Source: Sulfurisphaera javensis (GTDB lineage: Archaea; Thermoproteota; Thermoprotei_A; Sulfolobales; Sulfolobaceae). From it: 64,000 bases of DNA. The stretch spans positions 1,364,001-1,428,000 of the forward strand of contig NZ_AP031322.1 in assembly GCF_041154675.1 (NCBI RefSeq), read 5' to 3'. The notes beneath the pieces are model-generated. The model worked only from the letters and a program-made list of their open reading frames with translations. It ran no database searches and was not told where the DNA came from. A program made the translations under genes and the position numbers. Below are positions 48,495 through 56,853 of this stretch, piece after piece; within the stretch, counting starts at the first letter, position 1, and each line of letters begins with the position of its first letter.

Positions 48495-48571
48495 TTGTAA
48501 GCAGAAGATGGAAATACCGCTCCAGAAAATACTTAAACCTTAGTATGAAGAATAATAATATCGGATAAAAG

Positions 48572-48748
48572 ATGAGAGTTGTAACATTTAAAGTGGAAGA
48601 AGATTTACTGGAATTATTAGACAGATACGCAATAAGATACGGTTTAAATAGAAGTGAAGCTATTAGGAAAGCTATTGAAAGCTTAGTAAAAACAGAAATA
48701 GATAAGGAAACTGTGCCAGTAGCAAAAGTAGAGAAAGTTAGACTTTAA
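48572..48748 (+). CDS. Small ribbon-helix-helix (CopG-type) protein, 58 residues
   Basis: ATG 48572 opens [20 protein letters not shown], then [19 protein letters not shown], a textbook ribbon-helix-helix: one strand followed by two helices with the G-x-N-R-S-E turn. It ends VAKVEKVRL and overlaps the convergent MBL hydrolase by 11 nt. Probably a dimeric DNA-binding regulator. It is divergent from the other RHH gene, sharing its 145-bp upstream region, so the two may cross-regulate. Confidence 0.85.
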   Translation: MRVVTFKVEEDLLELLDRYAIRYGLNRSEAIRKAIESLVKTEIDKETVPVAKVEKVRL

Positions 48749-49358
48749 AAATAATAACTGTTCCCTTTTCTAAAGTACTTTCATCAACTTCTTTTTCCTT
48801 TATCTCTACTATTTTTCTATTTATCTTGTTTAAGAATGGTTCAATAGGATCTAAAGGCATTAAATGCCCTTTAATCCAATAATGCATTGGTATAACAATT
48901 TTTGGACTAACTCTGTTTATTATCTCTATTGCTTCATTAGCATTTATTGTTATGACTCCTCCTACTGGGATCATTAATAAATCTGGATTTTTTATTTTTT
49001 CAATAATTTCATCAGAAGGAATATGACCAATGTCACCCATATGAACTATTGTTTTTCCCTTTGAGTCTGTGACTTTGTAAATTGCCGTTTCTCCTCTTCT
49101 CTTTCCTTTTTCTTTATCATGATAAGCTTTAATTCCTTCAATAATATAGGAATCATAACTTATTTCTCCATACTGTTTAATTTTTACTTCTTTATGTGGA
49201 ATGATTTCATAAGCATTATGATCATAATGATTATGAGTAATAAGGATTAAATCAGCCTTAACATCTGGTCTAGGTAATCCTATACTTCCACCATCATGAG
49301 GATCAAATAGTATAGTATTATCTAGAAGAAAAGAGGAATGATATAAAAACTTAATCAT
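48738..49358 (-). CDS. Metallo-beta-lactamase-fold hydrolase, UPF0173-like
   Basis: A 206-residue protein. The zinc motif HNHYDHNA (THxHxDH type), then HMGDIGH and MHYW near the C-terminus, give the set of His/Asp ligands of the L-ascorbate-lactonase/UPF0173 group. Substrate unknown. It overlaps the isopropylmalate-synthase-like gene by 4 nt and ends the operon that starts at 52196. Confidence 0.85.
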   Translation of the reverse strand: MIKFLYHSSFLLDNTILFDPHDGGSIGLPRPDVKADLILITHNHYDHNAYEIIPHKEVKIKQYGEISYDSYIIEGIKAYHDKEKGKRRGETAIYKVTDSKGKTIVHMGDIGHIPSDEIIEKIKNPDLLMIPVGGVITINANEAIEIINRVSPKIVIPMHYWIKGHLMPLDPIEPFLNKINRKIVEIKEKEVDESTLEKGTVIIFKV

Positions 49359-50515
49359 ACTTTTATTTTCTTACTACTAACTTTAATAGCTATCTCTTTA
49401 GCTGTCTCTACTGACACTTTTTGTCCATTCTCAGCAAGTCTCTTTATTTCATTCAATACTTCTCTTAATTCAGCTTCATCTAAGTAAATCCCTTGGTCTT
49501 CTAATAATTTCTTTAGTCCATGAATACCACTATGTTTTCCTAATGCGAGCCTTCTAAAGTTGCCCACTTCTTCTGGGGAAATAGGTTCATATGTTAATGG
49601 GTTTTCAATTACACCGTGAACATGAATACCAGATTCATGGCCAAAAGCATTATCTCCTACTATTGCTTTAAAGTAAGGTACCGGAACTCCAGTTAATTCA
49701 GATACCAATCTACTCGTTTCATATAATTTGTATGTCTTAACGTTAACTTCATAACCTAATAATTTCTTTAAAGCCATTACAACTTCTTCTAATGCAGCAT
49801 TTCCAGCTCTTTCTCCAATTCCATTAACTGTTACGTGAACTTGCCTAGCTCCAGCCATTACACCAGCGATAGAATTGGCGGTTGCTAAGCCAAAATCATT
49901 ATGGCAATGCACACTAACTATTTTATCTTTAGTAACACTTACAACGTCCTTTATAAGGTCATAGAATTTAAATGGATGCATTACTCCTACAGTATCTGGG
50001 ATATTTATTCTATCTGCACCAGCTTCTATTGCTGTACTTACAGCTTTTAATAGAAATTCTTTATCAGTTCTAGTCGCATCTTCTGGTGAATATTCTACTA
50101 TAAGTCCATGATCTTTAGCATATCTAACAGATTCATAAATTCTATCTAAAACTTGTTCCCTTGTCATTTTTAATTTATATTGTAAATGAATGTCTGATGT
50201 TGCGATAAAAATATGAATACTAGATATACCAGAATCTATTGTTTTATCAATATCTTGCTTATTAGCCCTTGATAATCCTATTACTTCTACTTGATCTCCA
50301 ACTTCATCTAATATTCTCTTTGTAGCTTCAAACTCTCCTTCCGATGCTGCTGGAAATCCAGCTTCTATTACGTCAACTCCTAACTCTGCTAGTTTCCTAG
50401 CTATTTTTACTTTCTGATCTATCGTCAAGTCTATTCCTGGAGCCTGCTCACCATCCCTTAGGGTTGTATCAAATATTCTAACTTTTTTGGAATTAACCGA
50501 GAATTGACATCCCAA
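49355..50515 (-). CDS. 2-isopropylmalate/homocitrate synthase family enzyme
   Basis: A 386-residue member of the LeuA group: [34 protein letters not shown], the metal ligands [13 protein letters not shown], and [13 protein letters not shown]. It lacks the about 130-residue LeuA regulatory domain, so it should not be controlled by leucine feedback in the usual way; homocitrate synthase for lysine is also possible. FPAASEGEF favours isopropylmalate. TTG 50515 is the only start that keeps [11 protein letters not shown] ahead of the core. It is the fifth gene of the 52196 operon. Confidence 0.85.
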   Translation of the reverse strand: MGCQFSVNSKKVRIFDTTLRDGEQAPGIDLTIDQKVKIARKLAELGVDVIEAGFPAASEGEFEATKRILDEVGDQVEVIGLSRANKQDIDKTIDSGISSIHIFIATSDIHLQYKLKMTREQVLDRIYESVRYAKDHGLIVEYSPEDATRTDKEFLLKAVSTAIEAGADRINIPDTVGVMHPFKFYDLIKDVVSVTKDKIVSVHCHNDFGLATANSIAGVMAGARQVHVTVNGIGERAGNAALEEVVMALKKLLGYEVNVKTYKLYETSRLVSELTGVPVPYFKAIVGDNAFGHESGIHVHGVIENPLTYEPISPEEVGNFRRLALGKHSGIHGLKKLLEDQGIYLDEAELREVLNEIKRLAENGQKVSVETAKEIAIKVSSKKIKV

Positions 50516-50535
50516 AATATCTGTTGCTTAAAAAA

Positions 50536-51183
50536 TTATAAATCTTTGCTTAAAACTTGTTCAATTATTTGCTTCGCTATTTTCAGTTTGTTTTTCTTTA
50601 TCCAGCTTGCAGGTAAATTTTGTTTATAATAAGGTTTAGAATATCTTCCTACAATACCCGAAGTAAAATCCATCCCATAAAGGTGAATTTCCTTTGCATC
50701 AAATAATAATGCTATAATTACAGCCCTATCTCCATCAGTAAATCCACCAAATAAATGTAATTTTCCAAATGGATATACTTGTACTGAACCGATAACTTTG
50801 CTCATGTAATTGATCTTATATAATTTATCAATATTGTTTCCATGAGCATGAACCACATATATGGAATCTCTCGGGTAAACATTTATTCCATCCAAATCTG
50901 TTATTACAATGTCTGGAGAGATACCTTTCTCAAAAAGATAATTTGTAGCACCATCAGCTGATATTATAATATCTTCATTTAATTCGTTTATCTCTTCTAT
51001 ATTCGGACCAGCACCAATAATTGCAACTTTTTTATTTCTGATTATATTTAACTCTTCAACTAAATCATCTTTAAGTTTCATGTTTAATAATAAAGCCGAA
51101 TAGTAGTCATCTTTTTCAGAATATCCAAAAATTCCTCTAATTTTCGAATATAGATTTAACCAGTAGAAAGGATCTTGAAATAT
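50536..51183 (-). CDS. 6-hydroxymethylpterin pyrophosphokinase MptE-like (DUF115), probable ATA start
   Basis: The core [64 protein letters not shown] and LYGMDF is that of archaeal MptE, which makes 6-hydroxymethyl-dihydropterin pyrophosphate. The first ATG (51081) gives 181 residues, but the frame upstream continues with [19 protein letters not shown], matching the DUF115 N-terminus. No ATG, GTG or TTG exists there; ATA 51183 has GGTGA exactly 6 nt upstream, giving 215 residues. It overlaps the small gene upstream by 28 nt. PTPS (52719) and the DHPS-like gene are pathway neighbours. Confidence 0.82.
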   Translation of the reverse strand: MFQDPFYWLNLYSKIRGIFGYSEKDDYYSALLLNMKLKDDLVEELNIIRNKKVAIIGAGPNIEEINELNEDIIISADGATNYLFEKGISPDIVITDLDGINVYPRDSIYVVHAHGNNIDKLYKINYMSKVIGSVQVYPFGKLHLFGGFTDGDRAVIIALLFDAKEIHLYGMDFTSGIVGRYSKPYYKQNLPASWIKKNKLKIAKQIIEQVLSKDL

Positions 51184-51350
51184 ATTATATCACCTTCATC
51201 TTTGATTATATTTATTTTAAAATTTTCTTTTATATACTGAAAAAAGGGATTATTTTTAGATATTTTATATATTATTCTTTCATTTGGAAACAAAGCATCA
51301 ATAACGTCAGATCCACAAATGTCCTTATCCAAATCAACTATGAAACTCAT
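51156..51350 (-). CDS. Small protein of unknown function
   Basis: About 64 residues from ATG 51350 (the frame also opens at GTG 51359): [20 protein letters not shown] and strands [16 protein letters not shown]. The Cys near the N-terminus and alpha-beta plan recall small TusA-like sulfur carriers, but the CPxP motif is absent. It overlaps the HEPN gene (17 nt) and mptE (28 nt), so it is tightly embedded in the operon. No family recognised. Confidence 0.6.
   Translation of the reverse strand: MSFIVDLDKDICGSDVIDALFPNERIIYKISKNNPFFQYIKENFKINIIKDEGDIIYFKILSTG
51190..51194 (-). promoter_or_regulatory. GGTGA ribosome binding site for the ATA start of mptE
   Basis: GGTGA (complement of 51190-51194) is 6 nt before ATA 51183 and lies inside the upstream gene. 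An in-frame TGA at 51192-51190 rules out an earlier start. Confidence 0.55.
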
Positions 51351-51741
51351 CAAATACACTATTAGCTAGTTCAAATATTTCTTCTAATTCCTTAATTAAT
51401 CCCTTTGCTTCAAAATTCCTTATGAGTACACTATCTTTAAAAGACGCTTCATCAATTAAGGTTAATGGGTAAAGTCTCTGTTCAAGAAGTTGTAATTTTC
51501 TTACAAGAGTAAGTTCTTTTTCAGATAATTTATATAGAATAATGTTTAATCTCTGAGCATTATGAGGAGAAATTGAATAAAATCCATAAAGAGCTAGAAT
51601 AGCTTTACTTAAATTTTCTATGAAAGAATACGCATTATCTATGGTTCCTAAAAGGTCACCTTCTTCTAATGAACTCTTAGCTTGTTTAAGTAATCTGAAT
51701 GATTTACTCAAATATTCAGAAGCTAATGCACTATTATTCAT
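51334..51741 (-). CDS. HEPN-domain protein without the RNase motif
   Basis: A 135-residue all-helical protein of HEPN type: ALASEYLSKSFRLLKQAKSS, AYSFIENLSKAILALYGF (the buried helix), and a long C-terminal helix ([20 protein letters not shown]). The catalytic R-x4-6-H of HEPN ribonucleases is missing. It overlaps the nucleotidyltransferase-like gene by 4 nt. MNT/HEPN pairs are usually toxin-antitoxin units; this one looks catalytically dead and lies in a metabolic operon. Confidence 0.72.
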   Translation of the reverse strand: MNNSALASEYLSKSFRLLKQAKSSLEEGDLLGTIDNAYSFIENLSKAILALYGFYSISPHNAQRLNIILYKLSEKELTLVRKLQLLEQRLYPLTLIDEASFKDSVLIRNFEAKGLIKELEEIFELANSVFDEFHS

Positions 51742-52196
51742 ACTTCTATCACTTCTCCTTTATTAATATCTGCTATTTTAACTACTCCACTTACTATTTG
51801 AGCGTTTATCTTTTTTCTTTCGTTTTCTATTATTTTTTCTCTATCGAATAATATCTTACCTTTGCTTAATAAATAAAGAATAATAGGATTATGAAATTCA
51901 ATTTCGGTAGGATCTATAACTATGAAGTACAAAAGAGGTCGATGTCCATACTTTTTAACGTACTCAAAATAAACGTCAGTTGGTTCGATTTTCTTAGTAA
52001 AATATTCAGCTATTTCTTGTCTTGCATAGAACGAGATTTTATGTGTCTTATCTAAAACAACTAAGACAAGAAGTGGTTTTTCCTCATCTAATGAATCTAT
52101 TGCCTCTCCTCCAATAACAATTCCCTTTAGTATATTTCCATAGTGCAAAAGAGTTCCTTCAGCATACTCTTCAATAATGCTTAACAAAGACTTCAT
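51738..52196 (-). CDS. Degenerate minimal nucleotidyltransferase (MNT-like)
   Basis: A 152-residue alpha-beta protein. The position of the nucleotidyltransferase signature reads GIVIGGEAIDSLDEEKPLLV instead of GS-x(9-13)-D-x-D, so the metal-binding Asp pair is lost; a third-strand region (YFIVIDPTEIEFHNPIILYL) remains. Paired with the HEPN gene by a 4-nt overlap. It is the first gene of the 52196-48738 operon, divergent from 52229 with only 32 bp between. Confidence 0.65.
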   Translation of the reverse strand: MKSLLSIIEEYAEGTLLHYGNILKGIVIGGEAIDSLDEEKPLLVLVVLDKTHKISFYARQEIAEYFTKKIEPTDVYFEYVKKYGHRPLLYFIVIDPTEIEFHNPIILYLLSKGKILFDREKIIENERKKINAQIVSGVVKIADINKGEVIEV

Positions 52197-52228
52197 GCTT
52201 ATTACTTACAAATGCAAAACTTAAGTTT

Positions 52229-52741
52229 GTGTATGAATTGATAAATGAATACTTGAATTATGCTCCCTACGAGACTTTACCTATCCTAGAATTAAGAATA
52301 CCTTGTAGCACTGAATGCATTACAAAATCTAAATATAAGGAGTTATTACAAATAGAATCATTTAAGTCACAATTAGAAGTCGTAGATAGTTTAAAAGATC
52401 TGATTAATTATAAGATTAGTAATTTGCTGGAGGAAATTTCAGTAAAAATAAAAAATCTAGAAAATATTAACATTGGAAATCTAGCTTATTCTATCTATAA
52501 AATTATAGAGTTCGGCGGAGACTATCAGATTGGCTATGATACTATTAAATATGAAGATAAACTTATTTTTACGGGAAATTTTAATGAAATAATGAATTTA
52601 AATAAAAAAATTGAAAAAATTTTATCCGATCAAAATGTTAAATCTATATGTGACGAGATTAAATACTTAGTAGAATCCTTATGGGAGCATTTTGATAAAA
52701 ATATAAGGAGGTCATTAAATGAAAGTCAAAGTAGGGCTTGA
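52229..52741 (+). CDS. Unrecognised protein upstream of PTPS
   Basis: A 170-residue protein. The N-terminal part [20 protein letters not shown] contains a C-x3-C pair and the rest is long helices ([39 protein letters not shown]). GTG start 52229. It overlaps the PTPS gene by 23 nt, so it is probably linked to pterin synthesis, but I do not recognise the family. It might be a partner or regulator. Confidence 0.6.
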   Translation: MYELINEYLNYAPYETLPILELRIPCSTECITKSKYKELLQIESFKSQLEVVDSLKDLINYKISNLLEEISVKIKNLENINIGNLAYSIYKIIEFGGDYQIGYDTIKYEDKLIFTGNFNEIMNLNKKIEKILSDQNVKSICDEIKYLVESLWEHFDKNIRRSLNESQSRA

Positions 52742-53138
52742 AGGATTTTCGTTCGATTCTGCACATTATACACTATCATCTGAAGGAAATCAACAAATTC
52801 ATGGTCATACGTATAGAGTAAACGTCGAAATTGAAGGAGATTCAATAGATGAGAATACGGGATTTGTCATAGATTTTGATATAATAAAGAAAATAGTAGC
52901 TGAAATAATTAGAGATTGGGATCACAAACTTATAGTTCCAAATGAAGATTATGACAATATTTACTTTAAGGGCCCATTTAAATTAGAAATAAAGAGAATC
53001 CCCTATAGATATCCGACTGCAGAATACATCGGTTTAGATATAGCTAAATCAATTTATGAGAAGTTAAACCGAAAATATAAGGTAACTGTAAAAATATATG
53101 AAGGAGAAGGTAACTATGCAATTATAGAATATCCTTGA
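52719..53138 (+). CDS. 6-pyruvoyl-tetrahydropterin synthase/QueD family protein
   Basis: A 139-residue T-fold enzyme. Zinc ligands are present: SAHYT and HGHTY. The catalytic Cys normally found 3-5 residues before HGH is absent (EGNQQIHGH), as in some PTPS-III type enzymes. DWDHKLIVP and [14 protein letters not shown] hold the later His and Glu. AGGAGGT ribosome site 6 nt upstream of ATG. With mptE and the DHPS-like gene it supports a pterin-coenzyme role rather than queuosine. Confidence 0.87.
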   Translation: MKVKVGLEGFSFDSAHYTLSSEGNQQIHGHTYRVNVEIEGDSIDENTGFVIDFDIIKKIVAEIIRDWDHKLIVPNEDYDNIYFKGPFKLEIKRIPYRYPTAEYIGLDIAKSIYEKLNRKYKVTVKIYEGEGNYAIIEYP

Positions 53139-53139
53139 G

Positions 53140-53502
53140 TTATTTTATTATAAAACGTAATCCAACATTATCAACAAATCTACTGTCTTTTTCCTTGTTT
53201 TTTATAAAACATATAGTTCCGTTATCAAAAGTATAACAGTTATATGGATTTTCAAGAAATCTATTTATTTCAAACTCTATTCCTTTATCGCTTTCTTTAA
53301 AATAGCCTTCTAATTCAATTCTCTTAAAAATTGAGTTCTTGCTTATTACTATGCCACCATATATGATAGCAAAACACTCTGCCATATTTTTTCCATCACA
53401 AGCTTCTTCTACATCAAAAGTCTCCTTAAGTTTTTCAAGAAAATCATCTTCAGTCTCTAGGGGAAAAGTAGAAATATAAAGCGTTATATCATTTTTTTTC
53501 AT
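53140..53502 (-). CDS. Unrecognised protein coupled to the dihydropteroate synthase-like gene
   Basis: About 120 residues from ATG 53502 (MKKNDITLYISTFPLETEDD); the frame also opens at 53556, but that would overlap the upstream gene by 68 nt. It has alternating strands and helices, Cys at CDGKNMAEC and ENPYNCYTFDNGTICF. Its stop is only 1 bp from the convergent PTPS stop. It may be a pterin-pathway accessory protein; no family recognised. Confidence 0.6.
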   Translation of the reverse strand: MKKNDITLYISTFPLETEDDFLEKLKETFDVEEACDGKNMAECFAIIYGGIVISKNSIFKRIELEGYFKESDKGIEFEINRFLENPYNCYTFDNGTICFIKNKEKDSRFVDNVGLRFIIK

Positions 53503-55006
53503 TTTTACTATCCTTGGGTGGGATGTTATAATATCCACGTTTAAAGAGGGGTTCATCTTGTATATAATTTTTATCTATTTTTAGTGCTATTTCAGCCTTT
53601 GCTAATTCATATCCTATGTAAAGTGCATGCTCATTATTTATGTCTTTGACTTGTTCAAGTAATTTTCTTCCAATGCTTAATCCGTCTAAACCAGATATCT
53701 TAACTCTTTCTTTTCCTATCCATTCTAAGTATATTTTATCATCAACTTTAATTCTTACATATCCTTTATCCATCCTTTTAGGTTCAATATGCTCATTTAT
53801 CTCAAAGTACTTTTCCTTTTCTTCTATTTTGTCTTTTACTTTCTTTTTGTCTTTTAATATGAGAAGATCTATTCCCAAGTCTTTAGGTAGACTTTTCTCT
53901 TTCAAAGCAATACTTATCATCTTAGTTGCTGTATTAACTTCATAAGAGCTCCATCTTGTTTTATTATGATCCATAATTAGTAAGTTTCCAACACCTAGTT
54001 CTCCAGCTATAGAAGTTAAAAGTGCGTTTACACCTACACTATCTGCATCAATTAACTCTGTTGCATTAAGAATACCCATTAGCATTGGTGCATCAGTTAA
54101 CTCTCTTAATTTCTTATACTCTATAATACTGTTGACTAAGCCTACAATTGGGGGCGAAAGAATAGGATCTAATATTAGTTTTTCAAATCCTTTCTCTACA
54201 GCTTTCTTATATATTTGTAATGTAACCTCAGCCCTATTTTCTATGGATAAAGGGGCAATCACGAATGCATGATTCTTAATTACGTCTAATTTCTCTATGT
54301 TCTCTTCATTCAAATTAAATATAAAATCAGCACCACTCTTTGCCCCTTCTATTAGCTCTTTTGTGGAAGAGGAATCAATTCCAACAATATAACCTTCATC
54401 TTTAAGTTTTATTATCTTATTTTTTACTTCATCAATATCTTCATGTCCGTTTGGGAATCCAAGAACTATCACATTAACATAACTTGAGACCCTTTTTGCT
54501 TCACTAAGAATGAAATTTACATCTTTGCTAGCATTTATTTCAATAAATATTCTAAAAGGTGGAGGATATCTAGGGATTTTTAAACCATCTATTTCAAAAG
54601 CATAATTTCCTTCTTTTTCTATTTCATCTAATTTTTCATCAATATTCTTTAGTTTTTCCTTACCTAATATCTGGTCAGCAGGGAGAACATATGATAAGGA
54701 TAAACCTTTTAGCAACGCATCAACAGCTAAAGGAATATCTCTATAATCCTCTGTTCCTTTAAAAGTTTTAACCTTAGTTACTTCTTCTATCTTTTTTGCA
54801 TCGCCACTTACTAAACCTGGAATTAATATATAATCATATTCGCTCAACGTTAGCTCCTTAAGCTTTTCAGCAATATAATCTACAGTCATAAGAGAAGCAA
54901 TGGGATAATTTAATACTAACACATCAGCTTCAACATTTTTTAATTGCTTAGCTATTTCTTTCACATTATCTGACGCTAGTCTACCTGTTATGAGTAATAT
55001 TTTCAC
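53489..55006 (-). CDS. Dihydropteroate synthase-related protein, archaeal type
   Basis: A 505-residue protein. The middle (about 150-400) is a TIM-barrel like DHPS, with FIEINASKDVNFILSEAKRV, VGIDSSSTKELIEGAKSGAD, LILDPILSPPIVGLVNSIIE and GILNATELIDADSVGVNALL. N- and C-terminal extensions match the archaeal dihydropteroate synthase-related family, thought to make the pterin-arylamine bond of methanopterin-like cofactors. Sulfolobus has a modified methanopterin (sulfopterin). It overlaps the small gene downstream by 14 nt. Confidence 0.85.
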   Translation of the reverse strand: MKILLITGRLASDNVKEIAKQLKNVEADVLVLNYPIASLMTVDYIAEKLKELTLSEYDYILIPGLVSGDAKKIEEVTKVKTFKGTEDYRDIPLAVDALLKGLSLSYVLPADQILGKEKLKNIDEKLDEIEKEGNYAFEIDGLKIPRYPPPFRIFIEINASKDVNFILSEAKRVSSYVNVIVLGFPNGHEDIDEVKNKIIKLKDEGYIVGIDSSSTKELIEGAKSGADFIFNLNEENIEKLDVIKNHAFVIAPLSIENRAEVTLQIYKKAVEKGFEKLILDPILSPPIVGLVNSIIEYKKLRELTDAPMLMGILNATELIDADSVGVNALLTSIAGELGVGNLLIMDHNKTRWSSYEVNTATKMISIALKEKSLPKDLGIDLLILKDKKKVKDKIEEKEKYFEINEHIEPKRMDKGYVRIKVDDKIYLEWIGKERVKISGLDGLSIGRKLLEQVKDINNEHALYIGYELAKAEIALKIDKNYIQDEPLFKRGYYNIPPKDSKNEKK

Positions 55007-55084
55007 ATTTAACTATATCTATTCTAGGATTAAAAATACGTTATTAGAAACTCTTTTATTTACTCTGTCATTATATATTTACTG

Positions 55085-56056
55085 ATGAGTCTTTTACCTA
55101 GGGCGTTTGATGTAAAGCCTGGAGAGAAGTTTGACGTCATTATAATAGGTATGGGGCCAGCTGCGTACAGTGCAGCATTATATAGTGCAAGATTCATGTT
55201 AAAGACTTTAGTTATTGGAGAAACGCCAGGTGGACAATTAACTGAGGCTGGAGAAGTTGATGATTACTTAGGGTTAATTGGAATACAAGCTGCTGATATG
55301 ATAAAGCTCTTTAATAAACACATTGAAAAATACAATGTTCCTGCAATAATGGATACTGTTGAAAGCTTTAGAAAAGATGGAAATGAATTCGTAGTAAAAA
55401 CTAAAAGAAGAGGTGAATTTAAAGCAGATGCAATTATTGTAGCTGTTGGCGTTAAAAGAAGGAAATTAAACGTTCCTGGCGAAGTAGAATTTACTGGAAA
55501 AGGTGTATCTTATTGTTCAGTATGTGATGCACCTCTATTTAAAAATAGACCAGTAGTTGTAGTTGGAGGAGGAGATTCAGCACTAGAAGGTGCTGAAATT
55601 TTATCACGTTATGCTACAAAAGTTTATTTAGTTCATAGAAGGGATGAATTTAAGGCTCAACCTATTTATGTTGAAAGTGTAAAACAAAAGTCTAATGTTG
55701 AAATAATTCTCAACTCGGTAGTAAAAGAAATAAAAGGAGATAAAATAGTTAGGAAAGTAATTATACAAAATAATAAAACAGGAGAAATTAAAGAATTAGA
55801 TGTTAATGGAGTATTTGTAGAAATTGGATTTGATCCACCAACTGATTTTGCTAGACAAAATGGATTAGAAGTAGATTCTCACGGATATATTAAGGTTGAT
55901 GAGTGGATGAGAACAAATATTGATGGCGTTTATGCAGCTGGTGACTGTACTGGGATGTGGCTAGGATTTAGACAGATTATCACTTCTGCAGCACAAGGTG
56001 CTGTAGCTGCTCATAGTGCTTTCAATTACCTAACTGAAAAGAAGAGGAAAAAGTGA
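55085..56056 (+). CDS. trxB: Thioredoxin reductase
   Basis: A 323-residue flavoenzyme. FAD motif [20 protein letters not shown], redox pair Cys144-Cys147 (CSVC), NAD(P) motif [20 protein letters not shown] and the final FAD contact [22 protein letters not shown] instead of CATC is also found in Sulfolobus enzymes. Box A TTTTATTTA is about 25-33 nt before ATG 55085. It overlaps the IMPase gene by one base at the stop/start (TGATG). Confidence 0.95.
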   Translation: MSLLPRAFDVKPGEKFDVIIIGMGPAAYSAALYSARFMLKTLVIGETPGGQLTEAGEVDDYLGLIGIQAADMIKLFNKHIEKYNVPAIMDTVESFRKDGNEFVVKTKRRGEFKADAIIVAVGVKRRKLNVPGEVEFTGKGVSYCSVCDAPLFKNRPVVVVGGGDSALEGAEILSRYATKVYLVHRRDEFKAQPIYVESVKQKSNVEIILNSVVKEIKGDKIVRKVIIQNNKTGEIKELDVNGVFVEIGFDPPTDFARQNGLEVDSHGYIKVDEWMRTNIDGVYAAGDCTGMWLGFRQIITSAAQGAVAAHSAFNYLTEKKRKK

Positions 56057-56853
56057 TGAGAGAAGTCTTAACAAAAATTGCTAGAGAGGTAATATCATTT
56101 TTATATGAGGAAAAGGATAAGCAAGGAATAGATAAAATTATAGGAAAACATGAAAACGATGTGACTAGGGTCATTGATAAGAAATCTGAAGAACTTATAT
56201 TTGATAGGCTTGAACATTCAGGTTATAAATTCATGTTTGTTTCTGAAGAAGCTGGTGTTATTAATAAGGGAAATTATGAGTATATAGCAGTTATTGATCC
56301 TTTAGATGGAAGCACAAATTATCTATCTGGTATTCCATGGTCTTCCGTTTCTATTGCTATTTATAGAAGAGAGGAGAATAATTTATTATCCTCTTTAAGC
56401 GGAGTTGTTGGTAACATTTTTACAAATAAAATCTATTCTTATGATGATAATTTTGCATATATTGATGAATTAAAGGTGAGTGAAAAAATAAAACCTCCTG
56501 AAAAGTTACTATTGTTAGCTTACTTTTCTAGATCTAAACTACCTTTAATTAAAAACTTTCTTGATAAATTAAATGCTGATTATAAGATAAGAAGTTTAGG
56601 TAGTGCTTCGTTAGATATGATTTTGGTATGCACTGGTAAAGCTTCAATGTATTTTGATGTTAGAGGAAAACTTAGAAATGTAGACATAGCTGCTTCATCA
56701 AACTTTTGTAAAAGATTAGGTATTATTCCACTTAATTCTAAATTAGAAGAACTAAAAGTAGGAATAAAAAACGTGGAACAAATCCAAGAAGTTATACTCT
56801 CTTCTGATCAGAATCTGTTGAATTTGATGTCTCAGACTTTACAGAAGGCTTAA
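56056..56853 (+). CDS. Inositol monophosphatase/fructose-1,6-bisphosphatase family
   Basis: About 265 residues. Metal-binding motifs [28 protein letters not shown] and the C-terminal RNVDIAAS (usually WDxAAG) are in order. Archaeal members hydrolyse inositol-1-phosphate, FBP or NADP. GTG 56053 or ATG 56056 could start it; ATG is taken. Its last 62 nt overlap the convergent AAA gene, the longest tail-to-tail overlap here. Confidence 0.88.
   Translation: MREVLTKIAREVISFLYEEKDKQGIDKIIGKHENDVTRVIDKKSEELIFDRLEHSGYKFMFVSEEAGVINKGNYEYIAVIDPLDGSTNYLSGIPWSSVSIAIYRREENNLLSSLSGVVGNIFTNKIYSYDDNFAYIDELKVSEKIKPPEKLLLLAYFSRSKLPLIKNFLDKLNADYKIRSLGSASLDMILVCTGKASMYFDVRGKLRNVDIAASSNFCKRLGIIPLNSKLEELKVGIKNVEQIQEVILSSDQNLLNLMSQTLQKA

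Noticed and set aside
48439-48499. Short frame (about 40 codons) starting at the duplicated GAGGAG upstream of the RHH gene
   Set aside because: It runs out of frame into the RHH gene and has no recognisable composition; kept only as part of the repeat observation.
53640-53945. 101-residue plus-strand frame opposite the DHPS-like gene
   Set aside because: Antisense of a lysine-rich coding stretch, giving Ser/Phe-rich nonsense.
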